Origin: Desarmillaria ectypa
Taxonomy: Eukaryota > Basidiomycota > Agaricomycetes > Agaricales > Physalacriaceae
DNA length: 64,000 nucleotides
Assembly: GCA_030407005.1 (NCBI GenBank)
Contig: JAUDYN010000001.1
Span: 1,612,001-1,676,000, forward strand
Direction of reading: 5' to 3'
The notes under the pieces were generated by a model. It saw only the letters and a program-made list of their open reading frames with translations, was not told where the DNA came from and did no database searches. The translations under genes and the position numbers were made by a program. Positions 1 to 11,365 of this stretch are shown piece after piece. Numbering within the stretch: position 1 is the stretch's first letter; every line of letters starts with the position of its first letter.

Positions 1-1047
1 AGTCATAGTGGACTTTAAAAAACTGATGTGACACTCACCATGACAATTATTTGCATATGTCAAATTTTTGGCACTCTCACTCAGCATCTAGCTGACACTA
101 TTATTTTTGCTTATGTCACTAAAAAAAATTAATGCTCCTAAGAGAGTTCTAAAGCTGCTGTTAGATTTATACAAGATGGGGAATAATATACAGAAAATCA
201 TTTGTCTGATTTTTGCATATCCCAGCTACCCATAGTAGAATGGCAGGCATATTCAAAGCCTCTGCATCTGCACAATCAGACAATTCAAAATATCATTCAT
301 TATCCTGCAAGTTCATTCCAAGCAGCAGATAAAGTACAGGTGAATACTTATAGAAGAAAGTTACACAATGCTACACACTGATGCATGCACATTCACTAAG
401 AGGATCTGTTTCTTGGTGAAGTGTTATTATTGTCAAAGACAAAGTAATCGCTTCATTCTCCAGGAGAGGAGCTGGCAAAGCCATGATACTTGTCCTGGAT
501 GGCTAACCTGTGATCCAACCCTTTCTTAATTTAATTTAGTTGCACTCACCATCATCTGGAAGTGGCTCTCTTGCATGTATCCGACCCATCAGGATGTTCC
601 TTTGAGCCTTGAGGGATAAAGAAACACTTATCCCTAATATCTCTAATTGACCCTCAGAATTGGTAAGAGTGTAGTTCATCTCCCATGTGAAACTGGAGAT
701 GACTCAATCACTTAATTGCACTTCTTGAAGCTTGAAGTCTCTGAAGCCTCAATGAGTATACGACTCTGGTCCAAGGGAGTTTTCGTGTGGCGCGTCAATG
801 ATGTAGATAGGGGCCAAGCTCAGCCAGCCAAACAAAAGCCTTCGAGAATCTCTCACGATCAGGTACCTCTATTCCGGCCTCTGCAAAAGAAGGTTTGACC
901 GTGGCAAAACTCATATTACATACTCCCAGTGAAAAGGAAATCCATACAGATGGAACACGGAATGCCACATATTACGGAACACGCTGTCAATGAACCCGGT
1001 GTCACGGCTAATAGAATATCCTGAACTTCATATCGTACCTCGATAAC
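1..1047. other. Gene-free left flank, CpG-starved
   Basis: No convincing gene is present. The first ~720 bases are AT-leaning and hold only about two CG dinucleotides (near 448 and 581), while CG becomes common again from about 770 onward. This looks like an old repeat or transposon fragment decayed by deamination of methylated cytosines; short open stretches (for example around 205-380) have no recognisable domain. The last ~200 bases before the ATG at 1048 presumably contain the promoter of the flavin oxidase gene. Confidence 0.5.
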
Positions 1048-2591
1048 ATGGCCCAGGTAAACGACAGTATCTTAATTATTGGCGCAGGGGTGTTTGGTAT
1101 CTCCACGGCATATCACCTTTTAATCAGAGGATTTACCGACGTAACTGTTATCGAAAGAGCAGAGACGTTGCCTCCGGCCGATGGAACGAGCAATGACTTC
1201 AATAGGAGTAGGAAGTTTTCCCGGCCATTTTAGATCCTCAGATTAACTTGTTTGAAGTTGTGCGCACGTCCTACGATGACCCTTTTTATGCCAAGTTGGC
1301 TCACGATGCCATTCAGTCTTGGAGGAACCGAGAATTGTTTGGAGACAGTTATCAAGAGTATCCAATCTATCACACTATCTGCCAAAAATCCACTGACGGT
1401 TTTGATTTAGATCTGGTGTTCTTGTTCTTGGTTCCACAAATTCCTACAAGGAGCAATCATATAAAAACGACGCAGCACTTGGCTTGCGCTTGAAAGCACT
1501 AAAGAATGCTGATGCTATTCGAGGTATCTTCCCAGACGGCATCAAGGTAGGGTCCTTTGATAAGATCACTGGATACCTAAACTTAGACGGTGGATGGGCT
1601 CATGCAGCGAATGGTGTGTCTGCTTTGACTGCAAAGGTTATCAAACTGGGAGGAAAGGTGCTTCCTGGCAAGATTGTTAGCGAGCTCTTAAAGGAGAACG
1701 ATAAGACTATAGGCGTGCAATGTAAGGATGAATCTTCCTTCAGAGCCAAGTATACTATTGTCGCTACTGGAGCTTGGACACCTTCTACTTTTCCGGAACT
1801 CAATCTTCAGGAAAAGTTCGTGGCTACAGGGTGAGTGGCTCTAAGCTACCACCAATATACATCCCTACCTGATAGCGTGGCATCTCAGTCAATGCGTTAC
1901 GATGGTCCAACTCACACCTGAAGAGGCTCAAACCTATCGAGATATCCCTGTCGTGCTAGACTTCGATTCAGGATTTTACTGCTTTCCAGTAGGCGTCGTT
2001 TACTCACTCCAGTGCAGGAAAGATAACGTCTCAATAGCCCAGTGCAGATCATATAGTAAAAATGGCTATCCACTCTCGCGGGTACACACATACCAAAGCT
2101 GCGATATCAACACCTCGTACAGTTATCTCTGACGGGGAAGACGGACTTCGGATCCCAAAGGTCGATCTCAACGAACTCAGAATTCGATTCAAGGAGGTTT
2201 TTCCCGAGCTTGCCAACAAACCACTGCTTCGCACCCGGCTATGCTGGTATACAGACACTCAGGATGGGGATTGGGTAATCGGCTCTCATCCAAAAGATAG
2301 TGCTTTGATTTTCGCGACCGCAGGAAATGGACACGCTTATAAGGCTAGTTCGACGGTTACTGACCACACAGAGATAGGCTAACGGGCGTTTTTATGCCTT
2401 CGTAGTTCCTTCCTGTGATTGGTCGACTCGTCGCAGATGCGCTTGAAGGAAAGATGGAACCTGCCGTGGCGAAAAAATTCGCATTCGATCGTAAAGTGGA
2501 TCACAGTGACGATTCAAGAACTGGCACGAAACGACAAGAGCTGGATCTGGGTCAGTTATGCACATATGAAGATTTAGCTCGTACAGTTTGA
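1048..2591 (+). CDS. FAD-dependent amine oxidase (fructosyl-amine / sarcosine oxidase-like)
   Basis: Probable flavoenzyme of the DAO/MSOX family that oxidises the C-N bond of a secondary amine such as a fructosyl amino acid or N-methyl amino acid, giving H2O2. Six exons can be joined: 1048-1207, 1258-1357, 1411-1830, 1889-1988, 2038-2343 and 2406-2591. They total 1272 bases, or 423 residues, close to the family's usual ~440. The N-terminus has the dinucleotide-binding motif IIGAGVFGISTAYHL. Exon 5 encodes RLCWYTDT, whose cysteine matches the residue that binds FAD covalently in this family, and GNGHAYKFLPVIGRL near the end is the conserved C-terminal flavin segment. The last intron starts with GC instead of GT. 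The exact substrate cannot be read from sequence. Its 3' end faces the CPSase gene about 105 bases away. Confidence 0.85.
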
Positions 2592-2696
2592 GCGCCAGCA
2601 TACAGGTTAAAAATAAATGGGGATCTATAGTGTAAAATACATAGAACTTCGACGTTCCTTTTGATATACCTTTTTCGAGGTCAAGATATTGAGCAA

Positions 2697-5600
2697 TCAT
2701 GCTCGCTTTCCAACAAACTCCCGCCAAGATTTGACTTCACTGGGTATCCGACCTTCCGTGTAACTCCTCAAGCCGCCATGTGGTATCTTCTCTGCCAGGC
2801 TCTCGACAAACAGTTGAGCAGTGCGAGCATTGTTCAGCAAAGGCAATCCAAAGTCAACGGCGTTTCTGAAGGCCGGTTAGCTGGAGACCCTGATGGTCAT
2901 GTAACTACTTACCGGCGAGCTACGTAGTCCTCATCAGTGAATGTCAATCCTCGAGACTTGGCTAGATTGATGACACATTGGATTTCGTATTCATCGAAGA
3001 CCTCCCTCAGTTTTCGTTTATCCTTGGTGGGGAAGAATATACGCTTCGCCGTGACGTATGGAATATCATTGAGGAATTCCTCCACCACAGGTGAAGAGCA
3101 ATAGAGCTTGAAGCCGAGGTCAAGCAATTGCTTCGCGACAGTAGTCATCTCTGTACGGGACGTATCTCCTCCGATGAGGACTCCTGATCCGGCCTTGGGA
3201 ACTTTGAATCCTGTTGTGCTGAGTAGTGATGCCCAATATGCTTCGTGGATGTCCTTCCCGAAACTTGCGACTTCGCCTGTGCTCGCCATTTCTACATCGC
3301 CGAATTCGGTTGAAGGTGTATTTTGCATGAGAAAAGGTTACTTACCGACGCCGAGGAAAGGATCAGCACCGCCTAATCGAGTCCAAGAGAATTGGGCAAC
3401 CTTGATCGAAGTATAGTTGCGCTTTTCTTTCATAAGATCCACTGGTTCAGGTACATTCTCGCCGACGATGGCAGTAGTAGCCGTGTCGATGAAGTTGTGG
3501 CCGAGAACTTTGGATACGAAGGGGAATGAGCGAGATGCCCGGAGGTTACATTCAATAACTTTGAGTGCTGCTTCCTCATCGGGAGAATTAGATGATTTTC
3601 TGATAATCTGCATATTAAACGGTCCAGAGATCTGGAAAGCTTGCGCGACTTTTTCAGTGATTGTCTTCAAGCGGGATAAATCCTGTTCCGTAAGGGAGAA
3701 GGGAGGAAGAACGAGAGTCGCGTCGCCCGAGTGAACACCGGCGTTCTCGACGTGTTCAGAAACGGCGTGGACCAAAAGTTTACCCTGGTGGGCAACTGCG
3801 TCAACGTCGATTTCCTGAGCATCATCGATGAATTTAGTAATGACAACAGGATGAAGAGGGGACACTGAAGCTGCAGCAGAGAGGTTGTACTCAAGAGCCG
3901 CCTCCTCGTAGACTACGTTCATCGCGGCGCCAGACAACACGTATGAAGGGCGAATGAGGACAGGATATCTAGAGCAACGTTAATGAGCACTGTCAATCAG
4001 AAAGAATGAAACAATCGTACCCAACTTTTGCCGCGAACGCCATGGCAGCATCCAAAGATGTTGCTTCAGTCCAATCAGGCTGATCGACATCGATACTATC
4101 AAGTACAGAGGAAAACTTATGACGATCTTCCGCATTGTCAATTTGCCCTGGATCTGTTCCGAGAACATTGACGCCATTATGTTTGAGTCGCAAGGCAATG
4201 TTCTGCGGGAGTTGGCCTAGAAGGCGAATCAGCAGCGGCAGATGCAAAATTGAATGTAAGCTTACCACCGACGCTGACGACCACACCTTGGGCATGCTCA
4301 AGCTCGTAAATGTCCATGACACGTTCGTATCCAAGCTCCTCAAAATATAGCCTATCAGCTTCGTCGAAATCCGTGGAGACAGTCTCAGGATTGTAGTTGA
4401 TCATAACTGTCTTTTTGCCCATGTCCCTCAGTTTCCTGGCACAGGTGACGGCACACCAGTCAAACTCGACACTGCTGCCGATTCGATAGACACCACTACC
4501 CAAAACCATGGTTCCGTGCTCATCAAAGTCGATGTCATGCTCCGAGGCATTGTACGTCGTGTAGAGATAGTTGGTGTTGGCCGGAAACTCGGCGGCGAGA
4601 GTATCAATCCGCTTCACGAAAGGTGTGATCCCAAGAGATTTCCTGGCACCTCGAACAATGTCTTCCGTAGATGAGACCAAGTCAGCAATTTGAGAATCTG
4701 AGAAGCCCATGCGTTTGGCCCGAGTCATGAGGTCGTGGTCTATAGCTTCAATTGATCCAGCTGCTTTCAGAGCATGATGTGTTTGAACGATGTTGTCGAT
4801 CTTGTGGAGGAACCACTATTGCACTAAATTTAGTATGAGCTAGATGTCTAAAAGTGATATGCACCTTGTCAATCTTGGTCAAGTCATGGAGCTGGTCAAC
4901 GGTATATCCCTTGTTATACATGGCATATGCAATGGCGAATAGTCTTGTGTCCGTGGGGTTTGATAGGGCCTCATCCAAGTCCTCCGGAGAGACATATGCC
5001 TCGAAACCTTTCCATCGGGGGTCGACCTGCCTAATGGCCTTCTGCAAACTTTCCTCGAAGGTGCGACCAATAGCCATAACTTCACCAACTGACTTCATGG
5101 CCGATCCAACCTCCCTGTTGACTTGAGACGAGAATTTAGCCAAATCCCACTTCGGGATCTTCGTGACAATATAATCGAGGGACGGTTCGAAGCAAGCTGT
5201 GGTCGTTTTGGTGACTGCGTTGGGAAGTTCGGGAAGCGTATAACCAAGAGCAATCTTTGCGGCTGTGTAGGCAAGAGGATAACCAGTTGCTTTGGATGCC
5301 AGAGCACTAAGTTTATGTTAGTAATGGTTCACACGACAATAAATTAGAAGTACCTTGAACGACTCAATCTAAGAATGCAATGTTAGCCAAGTATGAGACC
5401 AAAAAAGTGCGAATTTTACCTGGCATTAACTTCGATAACGCAGTACTCTCGGGATGTCGGATTAAGAGCGTATTGAATGTTACATTCACCCACGACACCC
5501 AGATGACGAATAACTTTAAGGGCTGCACTTCGAAGCATGTGGTATTCGTCATCAGGTAGGGTCTGCGAGGGAGCAACAACAATTGAATCTCCGGTATGCG

Positions 5601-6645
5601 TTCCTAGAGGGTCGAAGTTTTCCATGTTACAACAGATGATCGTGTTCTATCTCAATTAGTAAGTAAGCGAATTACTTAAATGACTGAACCTAACGTACAT
5701 CTGCTCCATCACGAACAACCTCGTATTCAAGCTCTTTCCAGCCTTTCATACTACGTTCAATCAATACCTGGGGGCTCAAACTGAGACTCTTGGCAGATAA
5801 ATCACGCAATTCGTCCGAGTTGTTAGCAAAACCAGATCCGAGACCACCGAGTGTAAACGCAGATCGCAAAATGACGGGATAGCCAATTGTTTCTGCTGCA
5901 GCAAGAGCTGCATTAACAGAGGAGACGGCCGTTGATTGTGCCGCGGGAATATCGATTTCTGGTCGGAATTCAGCACTAATACTACAAAAAAGGGGGAAAG
6001 AAAGGTAGATTTACCCTTGAGTGCCTGTACGAAAAGATCACGATCCTCAGAAACTTCAAGCGTCTGAATGGGTGTCCCTAAAACTGTAACCCCAAGTCGT
6101 TCAAGAACTCCCATCTTGTCCAAAGCAATACCAACGTTGAGAGCACTCTGACCACCGAAAGTAAGAAGGATACCGTCGGGCTGCTCTTTTTCCAGTACGT
6201 ATGCGACATAGTCGGCAGTAATGGGTAAAAAGTAGACTTCGGAAGCCAATTGGTGGGACGTTTGCCAGGTAGCGATGTTAGGGTTGATTAACACAGCATC
6301 TATGCCTTCCTCGCTGAGAGCCTTCAATGCTTGAGATCCAGAGTAATCGAATTCACCAGCCTGTCCAATGCTTAAACCTCCACTACCAACAACGACCACC
6401 TTCTTGACTTTGGGTCGAGGAATTTTGGGAAGAACCTTGGCCGATATTTTTCGTGCTATTTCGGAGGGAGAATTGGGTGCATTTCCGTTATCGTTGGGAG
6501 AATAATTTCCAACTGCAGGGGCTGCGACTGCACGGGCAGGGTTAGTGGCTTTGAGGGCAAGACGGGTAGCGGTAGTATGCAGGGATTGGAAAGGTACTCG
6601 AGGCAAATATCGGTACGCTGACGATGTGCATCGTAGCAAGCTCAT
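2697..6645 (-). CDS. CPA2: Arginine-specific carbamoyl-phosphate synthase large chain, mitochondrial
   Basis: Makes carbamoyl phosphate from bicarbonate, ATP and ammonia delivered by a separate glutaminase subunit, for arginine synthesis. I start it at 6645 ([17 protein letters not shown]...), where Arg/Ser/Leu-rich residues and few acidic ones make a plausible mitochondrial presequence; the family signature [19 protein letters not shown] follows near residue 80. The order is biotin-carboxylase-like N-domain, ATP-grasp 1 (conserved [12 protein letters not shown], and [20 protein letters not shown] at about 5420-5300), oligomerisation region, second N-domain and ATP-grasp 2, then a C-terminal MGS domain ([12 protein letters not shown], about 3290). 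About nine short introns; the last exon is 2697-2865. Estimated length is about 1150-1180 residues, normal for a stand-alone large chain. No transcarbamylase or dihydroorotase domain is fused, so this is not the pyrimidine CAD-type enzyme. Confidence 0.95.
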
Positions 6646-8043
6646 CGTCGCGGAAGACGAGCCAAGCAACGGCTATGACTCGAGTTGAAAAGTGCAATAA
6701 ATTGAAATTAATTTTTCACAAGCTATCATCACGTGGCTCCTAAGACCGTTCTGAATCCCTCACTTTGATGACAACCACGACTACTGCAAATACTGTCCTG
6801 AGACGCATTCAATGGTCGTCCGGAAGCTCAAATTTCTGGAAGAGTCGGCCCCATGCACTATTTCTGGTGTTCGTCTCGAATATGCTTCAACAATCACCTT
6901 AGACTCATAACCCAACAACCCTTCCGTGGTGTCGAAGTATTCTGCAACAATATCCTTGTTTACACAAGTCGTAACATCAATATAACACCCATTGCATTGG
7001 AACGTATTTTTCGCTACTGGGTACGGCACACTGTCGGTCTATTCATCTTAGGTATGCGAAGTCGCCGATTCTTTTGCATTGATTTATTCATTCCGGTAGA
7101 TCCCTTCCCTTCCCCACCAACACAGACCGGAAAGGTAGAGATTTCCGAATCCGAAGATTTATACATGCCTACATGATGGTTGTGGCTTGCGCTTAACGCG
7201 TGCCATTGCAATTTGGATGGGACGCGTCGTCCTAAGAAGTTTCCTTCTTGTGTCATCCGACGGGTGCGCCAAAGCGCGAAAGTGACCGTTCTTGTTCAAG
7301 CTTCCATCTACGATATTAGTACCAATGCTGCACTGCTTCGAGACAGTTTTTCTCGGATAAATATCAACTACTTTATGTCTCTAGAATCGCCTGACCCCAC
7401 AGTTACAGTAATTTGAATGTCCCTTTTCTAGGTCTATACAATCAACCAAGGTCGTCCCGGCAACCCCGGTCAAAGGCGAGTGCAGTTCCGAGCTTTGTGT
7501 GCGTTTTCTCTCACCGTACTGCCGAACGTATATGTATCGCTCATTTCAATGCCGAGGTTTCCAAGCTCTGATGAACAACATGGTCTTTCCCATGATCAGG
7601 GAAGACGGTGTTTCATTGGAGTCCGCTCCTCTCCCAGGTTACGTGCCTGTGACTGAATGTTCCATGTCCTGGAGTTGTACGTGCGCATATGTATCGCTGA
7701 ACGAGCCAGGATGGCTTCGAGGACGGTGTATGTTCGTCAGGCTGACATTAATCCGTCACCAGTGCGATGACCTCATGTTTGTGATATCGGATGATTGCTC
7801 CTGTCGCACCTCAGCCACGTTATCGCAAAGTCTGCCAAAGCAAGTCATTCCCACATGCGGAAGTTGCCTGGCCGCCAGGACTTCGGAAGAGCAATCAGCG
7901 GCAATCGTGTACCTCGGCAATACTCTGGAAGGTTGATAGGCAATGAAGCATCCAGATCCGGGCTGAAGGAATGCACGGCCACCAGCTTTTGCTTAAATGC
8001 GAAAGTTGTTCGATGATACCTTGTTAACCCTCGACGGATCATT
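6646..8043. other. Unassigned spacer between CPSase and the TmpA-like gene
   Basis: About 1.4 kb between two divergent gene starts, with normal CG content. Several open stretches of 60-145 codons occur on both strands (for example plus 7499-7936 and minus 6781-7029), but none shows a known domain or a chain of convincing splice junctions. It must contain the promoters of both neighbours. A small undetected gene, or an upstream exon of the next gene, remains possible. Confidence 0.4.
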
Positions 8044-10178
8044 ATGGCTTCTTACCAGATGAATGACGCAGAGAAAGGTCTTGCCGATGTCATTCACTCA
8101 CGGCCTCCTACAACCTCTGCTTCAAAGGCGAATCCTGGATTCGACCTGCCCTCTCTCCGAAAACCAGTTAAATCTGGCGCTAAGCCAAAGGCTCGTGCCC
8201 GACCAGCAAGAAAGGCCAACTTCCGGATTACTTGTCAATTATGGTTCAACACGTATCGGTTCGATTAATTCCTATTATTCAGCTACGTAGCAGCCATCTC
8301 ACATATATATGTCCAGGAAATTCTATACTCTGGTTGTCTCTACGAATGCAATGGGACTAATTCTCGCCGCTACCAATACGTGGAAATATCCTCGCGATTA
8401 CACAGGCGCTTTCATTCTAGGCAATCTTCTCACCGCCATTCTGATGCGAAACGAACTGTTCGGGCGACTTCTATATCTCATCATTAATACGCTATTTGCA
8501 AAGGTCTGTTCTTTTGTCAAGTATCGTCGCTGGTAGCTGACACGCCATCGAAAGTGGCCTCCCCTGTGGTTCCGCCTGGGATGCACATCAGTTCTGCAAC
8601 ACCTAGGCGGTATTCATTCAGGATGTGCTACAGCTGGATTTATGTGGCTAATTTTTAGAATAATACTCATTTTCATCGACCATAAGGACAATCATGACGC
8701 AGTCCTGATTATGGGAGTCATAACAAATCTTGCGGTTGCAATATCTGTTCTTTCGGCTTTCCCGTGGGTTCGAAATACTCATCATAAGTGAGTGCCACAC
8801 GCCGGGCTTTTTTGTGCTGTATTCATAGTCTTGTAGTGTCTTTGAACGGCACCACCGATTTGTTGGATGGTACGCAAATCTGTCATATTACCTCCCATAG
8901 TTTGAAATCTAACTTACGATGCATAGGCTTGGCTTGTTATGTAGTGCGTCTGGTTATTACACGAAGCAGCTCGAGAATTCATGCCAGCTTTTAGCATGGG
9001 CGTTCGTTGTCCTTGGTGACAGCTACGATGTCACGACACATTCTTGGAAACCAGACGGCATTCATATACTTAGACAGCAACAGTTTTGGTTCGCACTTGG
9101 GATGACCGTATTGTCAGTCTTATGCTCCTTCGTCATGTCATTCACTGATTGAGCAATGCCAACAGCATTATAACACCTTGGCTGACCGTCAGGGAGGTTA
9201 AAGTGGATGTTGAGATTGTAAGGCCCATTACATCATCATATAAGAGCCTCCGTCTGATTCTGTGTAACTAGCCCTCGCCGAAGGTAGCCATTCTTCGGTT
9301 TGAGCGCGGAATGCAACAAGGATTGCTCGCGAGGATTTCGAGAGCATCTATCATGGAGTACCATGCCTTTGGAATTATTTCGTGAGTGTGACGCATGCTC
9401 GTGTTCGCCTCCGTTCACATTCAAGCTGCAGGGAAGGGATGCACTCGAAAGAACATTTCTTGATTTGCGGTGTCCAAGGCGACTTCACTCGCGAACTGGT
9501 CCAGAATCCTCCTACCACTATTTGGACAAGGCAACTGAAAGTTGGTCGGAAATCATCTTCTTGTCTCATTCAAACTGATCTTTCGTCAGTTTGCGGGCGT
9601 GTCGAACACATCCACGTTGTATAAGCGCGGAATACGCGTTTGTACGGGAACCGGCCTAGGCGCCGCGTTGTCGACCTGTATACAAGTGAGCTTGTTATGA
9701 TATTCGGACCCAATATCGCTTCTTAACAGCAAATTGTTAGAGTCCAGATTGGTGCGTGCAGCGCGTGTGTTACACATGACATATGTAGGCTCGAGCTGGC
9801 ACTAGGTACTTAATCTGGATCGGTTCTGATCAAGAGAAGACGTTCGGCCCTACTATTTCAGGCCTCATTCATAAACATCTGGGTCCTGAGCGATCGATCC
9901 TCTGGGATTCAAGGGGACGTGGTATGTGATTGTGCTCTTATCTCGTGTAGCCACCAATTAACCTGTTAACAGGCGGCCGACCAGATGTCATGAAATTGAT
10001 CACGGAAACCCACAAATCGTGGGGCGCAGAAGTTGTTTTCATCACATCAAACTGGGCTGGAAATAAGGAAATGATGGAAGGCTGCAAGGCCGCGGGCATC
10101 CCTGCTTTCGTGCGTACAACGATCCTTCCTCAGGAAGGAGTACTAATGCTGGGTTAGGGTACCCTCTGGGATTTCTAG
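8044..10178 (+). CDS. TmpA-like integral membrane protein (ferric-reductase/adenylate-enzyme-related family)
   Basis: Belongs to the fungal family typified by Aspergillus nidulans TmpA, a membrane protein linked to conidiation signalling; related domains occur at the C-terminus of some adenylate-forming enzymes. After a basic, soluble N-terminal ~70 residues come several hydrophobic helices (for example around 8400-8470 and 8640-8700). A conserved sequence with HLGGIHSGCATAGFMWLIF and ERHHRFVGW follows. The cytosolic half resembles an FAD/NAD(P)-binding module: RISRASIMEYHAFGI, GVQGDFTREL, a glycine-rich CTGTGLGAALSTCIQ and, at the end, AGIPAFGTLWDF before the stop at 10176-10178. There are many introns. 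The start at 8044 gives a single continuous exon into the first helix. Biochemical activity is unknown; electron transfer is suggested only by fold similarity. Confidence 0.75.
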
Positions 10179-10274
10179 ATACCTGATTTTAGCGTGATAA
10201 GCTGACCGTAAATTATAGTGTATGTACTTTGTATGATGCCATATTATTTTCGATCCAAGTAATAACTCGACTTG

Positions 10275-11302
10275 TCAGTCTGTCAGCAGTTTCTCTATGA
10301 AAGCAAGAAGCTGGAGGGTGTAGACTCCACTGCCTTCGCTGCTTGACTTGACACGCGCAATCATAGCTGCTCTGTCTACTAATACCACGGATGCTATTAT
10401 GGTCCGGATGTACATCCATAATGCCTCATGTGCGGGATATGATGAGAGCAAGGACATTGTGTGATCAAAAAGCGACATAGGATTCATCGATTGAAGGCTG
10501 GGTGCGCTGGACTGAAGCATACTGTAACGTTTCACAAGGAGACACAGGTAGTGCATTGCAGAATAATCGGACACATGAAGATCAATCCAACGAAGAAGAG
10601 CCCAATATTCTTCCTCAAAGATGGCTTCCACAGCGGGAGAAGAGGTGGCGGTCATTAAATCCATGATGCTTTGCATGCAGTAACTCCGATGGGTCCACGC
10701 ATAGTAGTTTCTGGGATACGATTCACAACTGTGTGCAAGTATTTGAAGTTCATTGCGAACAATGGAAAGCGGTAACTGAGCATGGGGAAGGGAAGGCAGA
10801 TTTGGAGGATAGAGGTGCTCAAATATCCAGCGACGATGAGCCCAAATCACAGATTGCTTGGCACATTCGCGGTTGCCCGAAATCATAGCGCCTATCAGCA
10901 CGAGCTCCTTATTGGGATCCAGTTTTCCCGATATGATGAGTCGTTTGCGTGCATTCAATGCAGTCTGGTGGGCGGAATTGGCTAATAGGATGACGATAGA
11001 AGACGCCATCAAAGCCCTGTAATCTTGGGCCTGCTGGCGAGCTACAGTGAATATCGCAGTGGCCACAAGATATAGATTATATAGCGTCTTCTGTGGAACG
11101 CCCAGGTGGCCTTCAGATAGAAGGAATGGGGGTTTGTCTCCGTCCGGGCCATTTGACGACCATTCTTCGATTCCACCTGGAAGAATTTCAATGGATGCTC
11201 TGATACATTATTAGCCATAGAATGCTAAGAAAACAAGGAGATGTACGGCAAATCATGAAGTACCGTCGAGAGGGAGTATACCAGTCTTTCCGAGTCCGCC
11301 AT
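10275..11302 (-). CDS. Protein prenyltransferase alpha-subunit repeat protein (PTAR1-like)
   Basis: Helical-repeat protein carrying prenyltransferase alpha-type (PPTA) motifs: SVIWAHRRWIFEHL about a third of the way in and YPRNYYAWTHRSYC further on. In farnesyl- and geranylgeranyl-transferases these repeats wrap the catalytic beta subunit. This protein most resembles the PTAR1 group, which is linked to prenylation of Golgi proteins. Two exons join cleanly: 11247-11302 (start MADSERLVYSLSTV) and 10275-11199. They total 981 bases, or 326 residues. It is head-to-head with the oligoribonuclease gene with only 63 bases between the two start codons, and tail-to-tail with the TmpA-like gene (96 bases between stops). 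A canonical FTase/GGTase-I or RabGGTase alpha subunit is the alternative, but the repeats are too few and too diverged to favour it. Confidence 0.75.
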
Positions 11303-11365
11303 GGTGGTCGAAGAGGATGCTTTGTTTGCCGGCGCTTTACAGTGCTTACCGTTCTCTTTCCTTTT
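11303..11365. promoter_or_regulatory. 63-base divergent promoter
   Basis: Only 63 bases separate the start codons of the PTAR1-like gene (minus) and the oligoribonuclease gene (plus). Both 5' untranslated regions and the core promoter must fit here or overlap the neighbour's coding sequence. No clear TATA box is visible. Confidence 0.45.

Noticed and set aside
11222..11365. Longer N-terminus for oligoribonuclease starting at 11222
   Set aside because: It would overlap the PTAR1-like coding exon on the other strand and precede a good mitochondrial presequence that starts naturally at 11366.
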